Assembly: GCF_030813115.1 (NCBI RefSeq)
Contig: NZ_JAUSTY010000003.1
Location: 62,001-126,000, forward strand
Source of the DNA: Bacillus horti
GTDB taxonomy: Bacteria; Bacillota; Bacilli; Caldalkalibacillales; JCM-10596
Length of the DNA stretch: 64,000 nucleotides
Direction of reading: 5' to 3'
A program made the position numbers and the translations under genes. The notes under the pieces are model-generated. The model had not been told where the DNA came from. It made no database searches and saw nothing but the letters and a program-made list of their open reading frames with translations. Of the stretch, positions 31,785-41,148 are shown piece by piece; within the stretch, counting starts at the first letter, position 1; each line of letters starts with the position of its first letter.

Positions 31785-33080
31785 ATGAGAAATAGAAAAA
31801 ACCTATTCAAATTGATAGCGTTTACAATGATGTTCGCTCTTATTTTGGCAGGCTGTGCCGCTGGAAATGACGGTGGCGACACGTCAAACGGAACAGATAA
31901 CAATGCTGGTGGAAACGAAGCACCTGGTGGAGATACAAGCACTGGGGATAAGACAGTCATTAAATTTGCTGGACAAAATGATAACACTCCAGCGACACAA
32001 GCAGTTATTGACGCTTTTAATGAAAGCAGCGAGGAGTATGCCGTAGAATGGGTAGAAATGACGAATGATTCTGCTCAAATGCATGATCAGCTTTTAAACT
32101 CATTATCTAGTGGTTCAAGTGAGTATGATGTTTTATCTCTTGATGTCGTTTGGGCTGGTGAATTTGCTGATGCAGGCTATCTTGAAGCGATTGATGTAAG
32201 AATGAGAGAAGATGGATTAAGTAAAGATGATTACAACTCTGGTTCTATGGATTCTGGAAACTATACGGGTAAACAGTTTACACTTCCATTTTTCCCTGAC
32301 CTAGGTCTATTGTATTTCCGGAGTGATATTGTAAGTGAAGAGGATGCCGCTACACTTGAAAGTGGTGACTATACGTATGATGATCTATATGACATGGCTG
32401 AGAGATACACAGGGGAAGCTGATACAAACCTAGGCTTTGTCTATCAATCAAGACAATATGAAGGCTTAACGGTTAACCTAACAGAATTCAGTGATTCTTA
32501 TCAGGATGTTAGTGGTGGATTAGAAACGATGTACAAATTTACACAAGCAGACTTTTCTCCAAGAGACCTGCTGAACTACTCAGAGGGAGAGGTTCACACA
32601 AACTTTGAACAAGGAAACGCCGTGTTTGCTAGAAACTGGCCTTATCAGTTTGGGCGTATCAACTCTCAGGAGGATGGCGTAACAATTAGTGTTGATGATG
32701 TTGGAATTGCTCCCCTACCTAATGGAGGATCTGTTGGTGGATGGCTTCTAGGGATTAATAACCATTCTGAAAACAAGGATGGAGCATGGGAGTTTATCAA
32801 GTTTGTTTCTGGTGAAGAAGGACAAAAGATTTTCTCTACAACAGGTGGCTACCTTCCGGGGTATAACGCATTGCTAGAGAACGACGAGGTTATTGCTTCT
32901 AATGAGCTGCTTTCCTTCCCTGGCTTTAAGGTTGCTCTTGAAGGGACGATTGCACGCCCGGTTTCACCTGACTATTCTCAGGTGTCTGATACGATTCAAA
33001 TCGAAGCTCACCGTTATTTAAGCTCTGGTGATAACTTAGATCAAATCACTCAGGCGATTGAAGAAGCTATAGCGGAATAG
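31785..33080 (+). CDS. sugar-binding lipoprotein of ABC disaccharide importer
   Basis: This 431-residue precursor has a lipobox LAGC (Cys24), a Gly/Asn/Asp-rich linker, and the family 1 solute-binding fold with DVLSLDVVWAGEFADAGYLE, NWPYQFGRI and GGWLLGINNHSENKDGAWEF, which is typical of maltose/trehalose-type binding proteins. AAGGAGG precedes the start. It is the first gene of an operon ending in GH65 phosphorylase and beta-phosphoglucomutase. The ligand is therefore probably an alpha-linked glucose disaccharide. Confidence 0.88.
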   Translation: MRNRKNLFKLIAFTMMFALILAGCAAGNDGGDTSNGTDNNAGGNEAPGGDTSTGDKTVIKFAGQNDNTPATQAVIDAFNESSEEYAVEWVEMTNDSAQMHDQLLNSLSSGSSEYDVLSLDVVWAGEFADAGYLEAIDVRMREDGLSKDDYNSGSMDSGNYTGKQFTLPFFPDLGLLYFRSDIVSEEDAATLESGDYTYDDLYDMAERYTGEADTNLGFVYQSRQYEGLTVNLTEFSDSYQDVSGGLETMYKFTQADFSPRDLLNYSEGEVHTNFEQGNAVFARNWPYQFGRINSQEDGVTISVDDVGIAPLPNGGSVGGWLLGINNHSENKDGAWEFIKFVSGEEGQKIFSTTGGYLPGYNALLENDEVIASNELLSFPGFKVALEGTIARPVSPDYSQVSDTIQIEAHRYLSSGDNLDQITQAIEEAIAE

Positions 33081-33150
33081 GGATCAAATGGATGGGGCTC
33101 TAATTTGATTAGAGCCTCTTTCTATACAGAAAGATGAAAGGGTGAGATCG

Positions 33151-34368
33151 ATGAAGAAGAGATTGAGCTTCAAGGAAAGCCTATTTATTTTACCAGCCAT
33201 TATTATCATCGCTATTTTTTCCTTGTGGCCAGTTGTACAATCCCTTACCTATACGTTATTTGACTATCAGCTTAACAACCAGCAAAAATCCGGTCTTTAC
33301 TTAAGTGAGCAGTTTAATGTGAACCTGTTTAAAGAAACGGAATTGTATGTGGCTATGTTTTTAGAGGATGACCTAGAGAACGTAACCGATACAGAGGATC
33401 AGGCTAAGGTTCAAGACCTAATCCAGGAGCTGGAGAGCACTGGAGAACAGTATAGAGAAGAAAGTGGTGTCATCCAAATCAGTAGTGAGCAGATGGATGA
33501 ACTTCAGGAGTTATACACTAAGTCAACGGCAGTGATTCAGGACTTAAATGCTAAATATGAGCTCATCCATGCACAGAACCTCCCTGCTCTGGTGGAGGAT
33601 ATTCAAAACAGCTTAGTTCCCTCGAATTTTATCGGACTCGAGGCATACCAGAAAGCGTTAGCTGATAAAAGGATCTGGGCGGCGTTAGTCAATACGTTAA
33701 TCTTTACTTTCTCCTCTGTTTCCATAGAGCTTGTACTGGGGCTAGGATTGGCGCTTGTTCTGAATAAAGCTATGAGGGGTCAAGGTCTTATTCGAACAAC
33801 GTCCTTAATACCGTGGGCCATTCCAACAGCGGTAGCGGCGATGATGTGGGGCTACCTGTATGATGGAACAAGTGGAGTGGTCGCTCATTTCTTTGAAAAT
33901 ATCGGACTTGTTTCACAGTCGCAAAATTTGTTACTAACAGGTGCTGGAGCGATGTTCTCCGCTATTTTAGCGGATGTGTGGAAGACGACTCCATATATGG
34001 CTTTACTTCTCTTGGCAGGACTACAGAATATCTCTAACAACCTATATGAGGCTGCCTCCATTGATGGGGCGAATAAGGTACAATCCTTCTTCAGAGTTAC
34101 CCTGCCGTTATTGAAGCCGGCTATTCTAGTAGCGTTGTTATTCCGTACCTTAGATGCCTTCCGGGTGTTTGACCTCATTTACGTGTTGACTGGTGGAGGT
34201 CCAGGTGGAAGTACAGAAACGTTATCCATCTATGCGTATAAAATCATGTTTGGAGCAACAAACTTTGGATACGGTTCAGTGGTCGTTGTGATTATGTTCG
34301 TGTGTGTAGCTTTAATCGCTACTTTGTTTGTCAGATTGTTAGGCACAAATCTTATGGATAGAAGCTAA
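33151..34368 (+). CDS. ABC disaccharide importer permease, MalF-type with extracellular insert
   Basis: This 405-residue membrane protein has one N-terminal helix, then an insert of about 120 residues between the first two helices (about residues 45-160) that is outside the membrane and helical. A standard MalF core follows, with the EAA loop YEAASIDGANKVQSFFRVTL at about 305-324. ATG 33151 has GAAAGGG upstream; the GTG at 33142 is less well placed. The insert recalls the P2 loop of E. coli MalF, which contacts the binding protein, but is shorter. It pairs with the MalG-type gene 20 bp downstream. Confidence 0.88.
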   Translation: MKKRLSFKESLFILPAIIIIAIFSLWPVVQSLTYTLFDYQLNNQQKSGLYLSEQFNVNLFKETELYVAMFLEDDLENVTDTEDQAKVQDLIQELESTGEQYREESGVIQISSEQMDELQELYTKSTAVIQDLNAKYELIHAQNLPALVEDIQNSLVPSNFIGLEAYQKALADKRIWAALVNTLIFTFSSVSIELVLGLGLALVLNKAMRGQGLIRTTSLIPWAIPTAVAAMMWGYLYDGTSGVVAHFFENIGLVSQSQNLLLTGAGAMFSAILADVWKTTPYMALLLLAGLQNISNNLYEAASIDGANKVQSFFRVTLPLLKPAILVALLFRTLDAFRVFDLIYVLTGGGPGGSTETLSIYAYKIMFGATNFGYGSVVVVIMFVCVALIATLFVRLLGTNLMDRS

Positions 34369-34387
34369 TTCAGAGGGAGGTATAATC

Positions 34388-35221
34388 ATGCAACAGTCAA
34401 AGAGAAAGTTTTGGGTTATTTTTGGTATTGTCGTTGCCCTGTATTTGTTTGCTATGGTTTTTCCGTTCTTCTGGATTGTGGTCACTTCCTTTAAGACATC
34501 AGGAGAAATTTTTGGTGCAGGTGCCTTTAATATCATTCCAGAGAATCCAACGTTAGTGAACTATATAAAAGTAATGTTCGAGAAGAACATTTTGAGTGCT
34601 ATATTGAACAGCTTCATTGTTTCAACGGTTACCACGCTATATATTGTGGTTGTTGCTACATTAGCTGCGTATGCGATTTCTAGGTTTGATTTCTGGGGGA
34701 AAAACGTATTCCTCGGTATTATCCTAGCGGTGTCTATGTTTCCACAAATGGTGGTCATTGGGCCTGTCTATGATATGTTTTTAAGCCTAGGCTGGCTGAA
34801 CAGCTTTGCTATTGTATTGCCGTATTCAACTATTACGTTACCTATTGCTGTATGGATCTTGGTTACGCATTTTAATCAAATTCCACTGGCTCTGGAGGAA
34901 TCGGCGAAAATTGACGGGGCTACAGCGTTTCAAACTTTATATAAAATTCTATTTCCTCTTGCTGCGCCGGGTGTATTTACCGTGGCTATCATCACCTTCA
35001 TTGCAGCTTGGAATGAGTTTCTATTAAGCATTACATTAAATACGAACTCGTCTTATCATACGGTGCCCGTTGCGATTTCATTCCTGCGTACACAGTTTGA
35101 GATTCTTTGGGGTGAGGTTGCCGCAGCAACAGCGATTGTGACGATTCCAACCATAATCATTGTGCTTTTCTTCCAAAAGCAAATCGTATCTGGTTTAACG
35201 AGTGGTGGCGTCAAAGAATAA
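34388..35221 (+). CDS. ABC disaccharide importer permease, MalG-type
   Basis: This 277-residue membrane protein has six helices and the EAA loop LALEESAKIDGATAFQTLYK (about residues 165-184). GAGGGAGG lies before the ATG. With the MalF-type partner it forms the channel. The operon has no ATPase gene, so an MsmX-like ATPase from elsewhere must energise it. Confidence 0.9.
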   Translation: MQQSKRKFWVIFGIVVALYLFAMVFPFFWIVVTSFKTSGEIFGAGAFNIIPENPTLVNYIKVMFEKNILSAILNSFIVSTVTTLYIVVVATLAAYAISRFDFWGKNVFLGIILAVSMFPQMVVIGPVYDMFLSLGWLNSFAIVLPYSTITLPIAVWILVTHFNQIPLALEESAKIDGATAFQTLYKILFPLAAPGVFTVAIITFIAAWNEFLLSITLNTNSSYHTVPVAISFLRTQFEILWGEVAAATAIVTIPTIIIVLFFQKQIVSGLTSGGVKE

Positions 35222-35353
35222 CACTTAGCCAATAATCAATTTGGCTGACAAGATCAGTGAAGTAGGAAGAATTAAAGCAGAAATAAAGTAGAGAAGAATA
35301 GATGAATCAGGATAGAGAGAAGAGAAACTAAACTAGGATTAGGAGTGTTGACG

Positions 35354-37660
35354 TTGACTTGGAAAATCAGCTCAGAGGCTAGGCAGATGGACCAGCTCCT
35401 TAATGAAGAAAGCTTGTACTTTACGGGAAATGGCTATATTGGCGTTCGTGGGAATTTTGAAGAGGGCTATGCAGAAGGAAGCTCAACTATTAGGGGAACA
35501 TACCTAAATGCGTTTCATGATATAGAGGATATTTCATACGGGGAGAAGCTTTACGCTTTCCCCGAGAAGGTACAAAAGCTCGTGAATATTATTGATGCTC
35601 AAACGACCTTGATCTACGTGGGCGAAGGCGCAGAGGAAGAACGCTTCAGCCTATTTGAGGGTGAAGTGCTAGACTATACACGTACCCTGCACTTGGATCA
35701 AGGTTTTACAGAAAGATCCGTGCACTGGCGCTCTCCTTTAGGGAAGGAAATCAAGGTCACGTTTAAGCGTCTTGTCTCCTTTACGGAAAAGGAGCTTTTC
35801 ATTCAACAGGTCACGATTGAACCGATTAGCTTTACCGGTAAGGTGCGAATGACATCCTATGTGGATGGAGATGTAACAAACTATGTGAATCAGAATGATC
35901 CAAGGGTGGCTTCGGGTCATGGGAAGCATTTAAGTGTTTCACAGATTGAACAGGATGGAGAGGTAGCGTACGTAGAGTGTAAAACAGAGCGTTCAGAGCT
36001 CAGCTGTGGATGTGCTACAGTCTATCATCTTTCTGCGTCAGCTCGAAGAACCGATAAGGCAAGTGATTCAGCGTTTAAAAGTGAATTCCACTTCGTGCTA
36101 AATGAAACGGTGAAATTTGAGAAGAAAACGGTTTTCGTAGATACACTGAGACATCAGAAGGAACCCTCCTTACAGCAAGCGGCTCAGGATCTTCACAAGC
36201 GTTTTAGTGGAATAGGGTTTAGTGCTTTACTTGAGCAGCAACAAGCCTATTTAAAGGAATACTGGAGAAACACCGATCTGGAGGTAGAGGGAGAAGAATC
36301 GATTCAAGAAGGGGTTCGCTTCAATCTTTATCATTTACTTCAATCCACTGGACGTGATCGCTTCTCTAATATTTCGGCCAAGGGCTTGTCTGGAGAAGGC
36401 TATGAGGGTCATTATTTTTGGGACACAGAAATCTATATGTTCCCCGTGTTCCTCCTAACTAATCCTGAGCTGGCGAAAAACCTACTTCTATATCGCTATT
36501 CGATTTTAGAGCAGGCGAAGGAAAGAGCGAAGGAAATGGGACATCAAAAAGGTGCCCTATTCCCTTGGAGAACCATTTCAGGTACAGAATGCTCCTCCTT
36601 CTTTCCAGCGGGTACGGCTCAATATCACATCAGTGCGGATATTGCTTACAGCTACATTCAATATGATGCTGTGACACAGGATCGCGAATTTATGGAGAAG
36701 TACGGTGCTGAGGTGCTTTTTGAAACGGCTCGCTTATGGATGGATACCGGTCACTTCTATCAAGGTCAGTTCAGGCTAGACGCTGTAACAGGACCAGATG
36801 AATATACCTGTGTGGTGAATAACAATTATTATACAAATGCCATGGCCAAGCATAATCTAAAGGGAGCCGTGCTAGCCTACCAACGTCTACAAGAAGAAAC
36901 TCCTCATGTACTGGAGGGCTTAAAGAAGCGTCTAGCCATGCAGGAAGATGAGGTAGAAGGCTGGCAGCAGGCATACAAGAATATGTATCTGCCATATGAT
37001 GCGGAGCTGAACATTAATCCGCAGGACGATTCCTTCCTGCAGAAGGATATATGGGATATAGAAAACACACCTAAAGAGCATTTCCCATTACTTTTACATT
37101 ACCATCCTTTAACGTTGTATCGTTATCAGGTTTGTAAGCAGGCAGATACCGTGTTAGCTCATTTCTTGTTAGAGGACGAGCAAGAGCTAGATGTGATCAA
37201 GAGCTCCTATGAGTATTATGAAAAGGTCACAACACATGATTCCTCTTTGTCCTCCTGTGTGTTTAGCATTATGGCTTCTAAAATAGGGGAGCAGGAAAAA
37301 GCGTACCGCTACTTTAACGAAACGGTTCGCTTAGACCTAGATAACACTCATGGGAATACAAAGGATGGCCTGCATATGGCAAACATGGGAGGGACGTGGC
37401 TAGCCATTGTGTTTGGCTTTGCTCAGCTACGAATTAAGGAAGCAGGAATATCCCTAGCACCTACTCTTCCAAACTCATGGAAAGGGTATGCCATTCCGTT
37501 ACAATACCAAGGAAGACGCCTTCGCTTACAGGTTGATGGTAAAGGTGTGGATCTACAGCTTTTGGAGGGTGAAAAGCTAGAGGTTCATCTCTATGGAGAG
37601 AAAGTAGAGCTTTCTCCACAAGCTCCAAACAGCACCCGCGCATTAGGAGGTAGACAATGA
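35354..37660 (+). CDS. GH65 alpha-glucobiose phosphorylase (trehalose-phosphorylase-like loop)
   Basis: This 768-residue enzyme of glycoside hydrolase family 65 has NESLYFTGNGYIGVRGNFEE near the N-terminus and a catalytic acid Glu483 in VTGPDEYT. It splits a glucose disaccharide with inorganic phosphate, with inversion, to glucose and beta-glucose 1-phosphate. The substrate loop reads WRTISGTECSSFFPAGTAQY. From memory, maltose phosphorylases have an ECHNEWEIT loop there and trehalose phosphorylases an ISGEECSAYF-type loop, so trehalose (or kojibiose/nigerose) fits better than maltose. TTG 35354 follows AGGAG at eight bases; a GTG at 35345 overlaps that site. Its stop overlaps the pgmB start. 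Confidence 0.85.
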   Translation: MTWKISSEARQMDQLLNEESLYFTGNGYIGVRGNFEEGYAEGSSTIRGTYLNAFHDIEDISYGEKLYAFPEKVQKLVNIIDAQTTLIYVGEGAEEERFSLFEGEVLDYTRTLHLDQGFTERSVHWRSPLGKEIKVTFKRLVSFTEKELFIQQVTIEPISFTGKVRMTSYVDGDVTNYVNQNDPRVASGHGKHLSVSQIEQDGEVAYVECKTERSELSCGCATVYHLSASARRTDKASDSAFKSEFHFVLNETVKFEKKTVFVDTLRHQKEPSLQQAAQDLHKRFSGIGFSALLEQQQAYLKEYWRNTDLEVEGEESIQEGVRFNLYHLLQSTGRDRFSNISAKGLSGEGYEGHYFWDTEIYMFPVFLLTNPELAKNLLLYRYSILEQAKERAKEMGHQKGALFPWRTISGTECSSFFPAGTAQYHISADIAYSYIQYDAVTQDREFMEKYGAEVLFETARLWMDTGHFYQGQFRLDAVTGPDEYTCVVNNNYYTNAMAKHNLKGAVLAYQRLQEETPHVLEGLKKRLAMQEDEVEGWQQAYKNMYLPYDAELNINPQDDSFLQKDIWDIENTPKEHFPLLLHYHPLTLYRYQVCKQADTVLAHFLLEDEQELDVIKSSYEYYEKVTTHDSSLSSCVFSIMASKIGEQEKAYRYFNETVRLDLDNTHGNTKDGLHMANMGGTWLAIVFGFAQLRIKEAGISLAPTLPNSWKGYAIPLQYQGRRLRLQVDGKGVDLQLLEGEKLEVHLYGEKVELSPQAPNSTRALGGRQ

Positions 37661-38337
37661 AAATAGATGCGTTTATCTTCGATTTGGATGGTGTCATTAC
37701 AGATACGGCAGAATACCATTACTTGGCTTGGAAGGCGTTAGCCGAAGAGCTAGATATTCCGTTTGATCGTGCCTTTAATGAACAGCTTAAAGGGGTTAGT
37801 CGCACAGATTCCTTGGAGCTTATCCTAGAGCGTGGTAACAAACAGCAGGATTACTCAGACGTTCAAAAGGAGCAGTTTGCCTCAAAGAAAAATGAGCACT
37901 ATGTCACCCTTATTGAGCAGATTAGTCCACAGGATATTCTTCCAGGGATTAAAGAGCTTATAGATGATATAAAAAAGGAAGGCATAGCAATTGGACTTGC
38001 TTCAGCTAGTAAAAACGCATTAAGTGTACTGGAGTCATTGGGACTAAGGGAAAGCTTTGACACCATTGTAGACGCTGGAAAAGTAGCACAAGGAAAGCCT
38101 CATCCTGAGATTTTCCTTACGGCAGCGGAACAATTACATGTTGATCCGGCTCACTGTATCGGTGTAGAGGATGCTGCTAGTGGAGTTACGGCGATTAAAG
38201 GAGCAGGCATGTTTGCCGTAGCGGTGGGAGATGGGTCAATCCTTTCCCACGCTGACTATATTGTACATTCTACAGACCAACTAGACTTCCAAACCATAAT
38301 ACGGTTGTATAAAGAATATAAAGCAGCTCAAGCATAG
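37657..38337 (+). CDS. pgmB: beta-phosphoglucomutase
   Basis: This 226-residue HAD-family enzyme has the nucleophile motif FDLDGVITDTAEYHY (Asp8, Asp10), the cap motif LKGVSRTDSLELIL that is specific for beta-phosphoglucomutase, the SASKNA motif and GVEDAASG. It converts beta-glucose 1-phosphate made by the GH65 enzyme to glucose 6-phosphate. Its ATG overlaps the GH65 stop by four bases. A terminator follows. Confidence 0.93.
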   Translation: MKIDAFIFDLDGVITDTAEYHYLAWKALAEELDIPFDRAFNEQLKGVSRTDSLELILERGNKQQDYSDVQKEQFASKKNEHYVTLIEQISPQDILPGIKELIDDIKKEGIAIGLASASKNALSVLESLGLRESFDTIVDAGKVAQGKPHPEIFLTAAEQLHVDPAHCIGVEDAASGVTAIKGAGMFAVAVGDGSILSHADYIVHSTDQLDFQTIIRLYKEYKAAQA

Positions 38338-38431
38338 TTTTTACTTGTGTCATAAATGGTTGTTTTCTATGTAGTACTAGAAAGAAGAAGACCCTTGTAT
38401 GCTGTAAAGTAACAGGATGATAAGCATGTAT

Positions 38432-38477
38432 AAAAGAACTGTCTAAATAGCTAAATCCAGCTTCTGACAGTTCTTTT
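38432..38477. terminator. bidirectional terminator after pgmB
   Basis: A 12-bp perfect stem (aaaagaactgtc / gacagttctttt) lies between the convergent pgmB and methyltransferase genes, with A-rich and T-rich flanks on the two sides. Confidence 0.85.
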
Positions 38478-38506
38478 ATCTATATCTTTATCCTTACATT
38501 TGAAAT

Positions 38507-39064
38507 TCAGTTTTTCTGAGCAATGATGATATAAATAGCTTGATTGGCTACTTTTGTTTCAGGAAAAATAGTATCAACAATGGAAAAACCAGATTGAAGC
38601 AGCGTAGCTTTCATTTCCGCAAAGGGCACTCTAGGTGCATGAATCGTATCATTCTTTTCTAATTCAATACATAAGAATAGGCCTTTGTCCTTCAGTACTC
38701 TATTAATTTCCTTTAAAGCGGATTCTAATGGTGAAGCTTCATGTAAAGAAATGGAGGCAATGGCTTTATCAAAGCGCTTATCCTCTAACGGCATATCTCG
38801 AAAATCACCTGCGACAGCTTCAATGTTGTTGATGGCTTGTTCCTTGGCTACGGTCCCTAAGTACTCTAGAATATCTTGATCGAAGTCAAAGGCACATACT
38901 CGATCCACTTGATTAGCAATAGATAGGGAGGTGTATCCTGCTCCCGCCCCGAGGTCTAGGACTTGATCACGATCATTAAGAGGGAAAAACTCTACTAATT
39001 CATCGAAAGGTAGCCTGTCAATATTTTGTAGATTATTTATTTTCCTTTGCAATTTATCATTCAT
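38507..39064 (-). CDS. class I SAM-dependent methyltransferase
   Basis: This 185-residue methyltransferase has the SAM-binding motif LDLGAGAGYTSLSIA at about residues 35-49, an acidic residue in VCAFDFDQD, and GDFRDMPLEDKRFDKAIASISLHE. ATG 39062-39064 has AAAGGAGGAG upstream; the ATG at 39121 is a long unsupported extension. It resembles UbiE/Methyltransf_11-type small enzymes. The substrate is unknown. Confidence 0.82.
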   Translation of the reverse strand: MNDKLQRKINNLQNIDRLPFDELVEFFPLNDRDQVLDLGAGAGYTSLSIANQVDRVCAFDFDQDILEYLGTVAKEQAINNIEAVAGDFRDMPLEDKRFDKAIASISLHEASPLESALKEINRVLKDKGLFLCIELEKNDTIHAPRVPFAEMKATLLQSGFSIVDTIFPETKVANQAIYIIIAQKN

Positions 39065-39166
39065 AGAAGCTCCTCCTTTAATTATGGATATTATGAGTCT
39101 ATAATGTATACTATAGTGCAAAATATGCTATTTGTAAACTGATATGACTCCTATTTAAGTGAAACG

Positions 39167-39217
39167 AAAAGAGCCTGTCCCAAGTAGAAAATTCTACTTA
39201 TGAAACAAACTCTTTTT
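39167..39217 (-). terminator. terminator after glnS
   Basis: A nested hairpin with outer arms AAAAGAG/CTCTTTT and inner perfect arms aagtagaa-AA-ttctactt (39182-39199) lies between glnS and the methyltransferase gene on the minus strand. The loop side contains GCCTGTCCCAA, similar to the end of the palindromic element at 1.24 kb. Confidence 0.7.
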
Positions 39218-39231
39218 ATCTGCTTTTATTC

Positions 39232-40974
39232 CTATAACGTAAACGAGCTTTTCAGAGAAACAATCTCGTTAAATACGAGCTTGTCGGCCGTTGTGTCCTT
39301 GGAGTCTACGTTAAAATAACCGTGTCTAAAAAATTGAAACTTATCCTGCGGCTGTGCACCCTTCATATTAGGCTCTACAAAACCGTTTAAGCGTTGCAGC
39401 GAGTTTGGGTTGATAGTGTCTAGGAATGTTTTCTCTGCTCCGTTGTTCGTTTCCACCGTTCCATCTTTTTCTTCAGCTTCCGTCACTTCCACCGTTTCCT
39501 CAGTTCCTTTTGCAATCCCATTGTTCTCCTCAGCTAACACAAGTGGCTGATACAAACGGAATTCAGCAGGAACTGCTTGAGAAGCTTCCACCCAGTGAAT
39601 CGTTCCTTTTACTTTTCTGCCAGTAAAGCCCGTTCCACTTTTCGTTTCTATATCATACGTACAGTGAATCTCAACCACTTGGCCCTGATCATCCTTAACT
39701 ACATCCTCACATTTAATAAAGTAAGCATGCTTCAGACGTACCTCGTTACCAGGGAATAAGCGGAAGTATTTGTTCGGAGGGTTTTCCATGAAATCCTCCT
39801 GCTCAATATAGATTTCTCTAGAGAATGGAATCTGTCTCAATCCCATTTCAGGATTCTCTGGATTAATCTCAGCATCAAGATATTCCACTTGTCCCTCTGG
39901 ATAATTTGTAATGACCACTTTAAGCGGTCGAACAATCCCCATTGTTCGTGGACAAGTTAGCTTCAAGTCCTCACGTACAAAGTGATCCAGCATTCTAGCA
40001 TCTACGGCACCGTCTCCCTTAGAAACACCTAACTCACGACAGAATGTACGAATAGCACTTGCTGTGTACCCTTTTCTTCTCAAGCCAGAAATCGTAGGCA
40101 TACGAGGATCATCCCAGCCATCCACGATACCCTCATCGACAAGAAGCTTAAGCTTCCTTTTACTCATAAAGGAAACACTAGTCAAATTTAAGCGTCCAAA
40201 TTCGATTTGCTGAGGCTGGCTATCCATCTCACATTCTGCAACAACCCAGTTATATAAGGGGCGTTGATCCTCAAACTCTGTGGTACAAAGAGAGTGTGTT
40301 ACATCCTCAATCGCATCCTCTAATGGATGAGCATAGGCATAAACAGGGTAAAGACACCATTTGTCACCTGTATTGTGATGAGTAGCATGAGAAATACGAT
40401 AAAGAACAGGGTCTCTCATATTAATATTAGGAGAGGACATATCAATCTTCGCTCTTAGTACCTTTTCTCCGTTCTTGAACTCACCATCACGCATACGCTT
40501 AAATAAATCCAAATTCTCCTCTACAGAACGGTCGCGGTGAGGACTGTCTTTTCCAGGCTCCTTTAACGTACCACGATATTCGCGGATTTCATCAGGAGAA
40601 AGATCGTCCACATAGGCCTTCCCTTTTTTTATCAGGAGCAGGGCACGTTCATACATCTCTTCAAAGTAATCCGAGGCAAAAAACAGGTTGTCCCACTCAT
40701 AACCTAGCCACTCAACATCCTCTTTAATCGCATTGACGTACTCCGTATCCTCCTTAAGCGGGTTCGTATCGTCAAAACGCAGATTGGTTGTGCCCTTAAA
40801 TTCATCGGCTAAATCAAAGTTGATGATAATCGATTTGGCATGTCCAATATGTAAATACCCGTTCGGCTCCGGAGGGAAGCGAGTGGTGACATGAGTTCGT
40901 TTACCTGTTGCCAAGTCCTCTTTAATAATGCTTCTGATAAAATTGTTTGAGTTATTATGCTCCACTGTTTTCAA
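39232..40974 (-). CDS. glnS: glutaminyl-tRNA synthetase
   Basis: This 580-residue class I synthetase has [16 protein letters not shown] (HIGH at residues 42-45), the GlnRS-specific form of the first signature, and VSFMSKRKL as the KMSKS equivalent at about residue 271. A C-terminal beta-barrel anticodon domain follows. An acidic low-complexity insert of about 35 residues ([20 protein letters not shown]) lies within the C-terminal domain, at about residues 490-525. Most Bacillota make Gln-tRNA with GatCAB and lack this enzyme, though some Paenibacillaceae have it. It stands alone. Confidence 0.95.
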   Translation of the reverse strand: MKTVEHNNSNNFIRSIIKEDLATGKRTHVTTRFPPEPNGYLHIGHAKSIIINFDLADEFKGTTNLRFDDTNPLKEDTEYVNAIKEDVEWLGYEWDNLFFASDYFEEMYERALLLIKKGKAYVDDLSPDEIREYRGTLKEPGKDSPHRDRSVEENLDLFKRMRDGEFKNGEKVLRAKIDMSSPNINMRDPVLYRISHATHHNTGDKWCLYPVYAYAHPLEDAIEDVTHSLCTTEFEDQRPLYNWVVAECEMDSQPQQIEFGRLNLTSVSFMSKRKLKLLVDEGIVDGWDDPRMPTISGLRRKGYTASAIRTFCRELGVSKGDGAVDARMLDHFVREDLKLTCPRTMGIVRPLKVVITNYPEGQVEYLDAEINPENPEMGLRQIPFSREIYIEQEDFMENPPNKYFRLFPGNEVRLKHAYFIKCEDVVKDDQGQVVEIHCTYDIETKSGTGFTGRKVKGTIHWVEASQAVPAEFRLYQPLVLAEENNGIAKGTEETVEVTEAEEKDGTVETNNGAEKTFLDTINPNSLQRLNGFVEPNMKGAQPQDKFQFFRHGYFNVDSKDTTADKLVFNEIVSLKSSFTL

Positions 40975-41148
40975 CCTTCCTCATTGTTTAAATTCTTCTG
41001 TTATTCATCTCGCTATTCATAGCTAAAAAGGGACTATGAAATCGAATATAAAATAGCAAGAAAAAGCAATCTTCCTTAGTAGTTTATCCTTGTTAGTAGC
41101 TATTGTAACACAACAAATAGAGGAATATTAACTAGCCTCAGAGAATTT

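Noticed and set aside
40975-41148. T-box leader of glnS
   Set aside because: The upstream gap is only 174 bp and lacks the T-box sequence and terminator/antiterminator pair.
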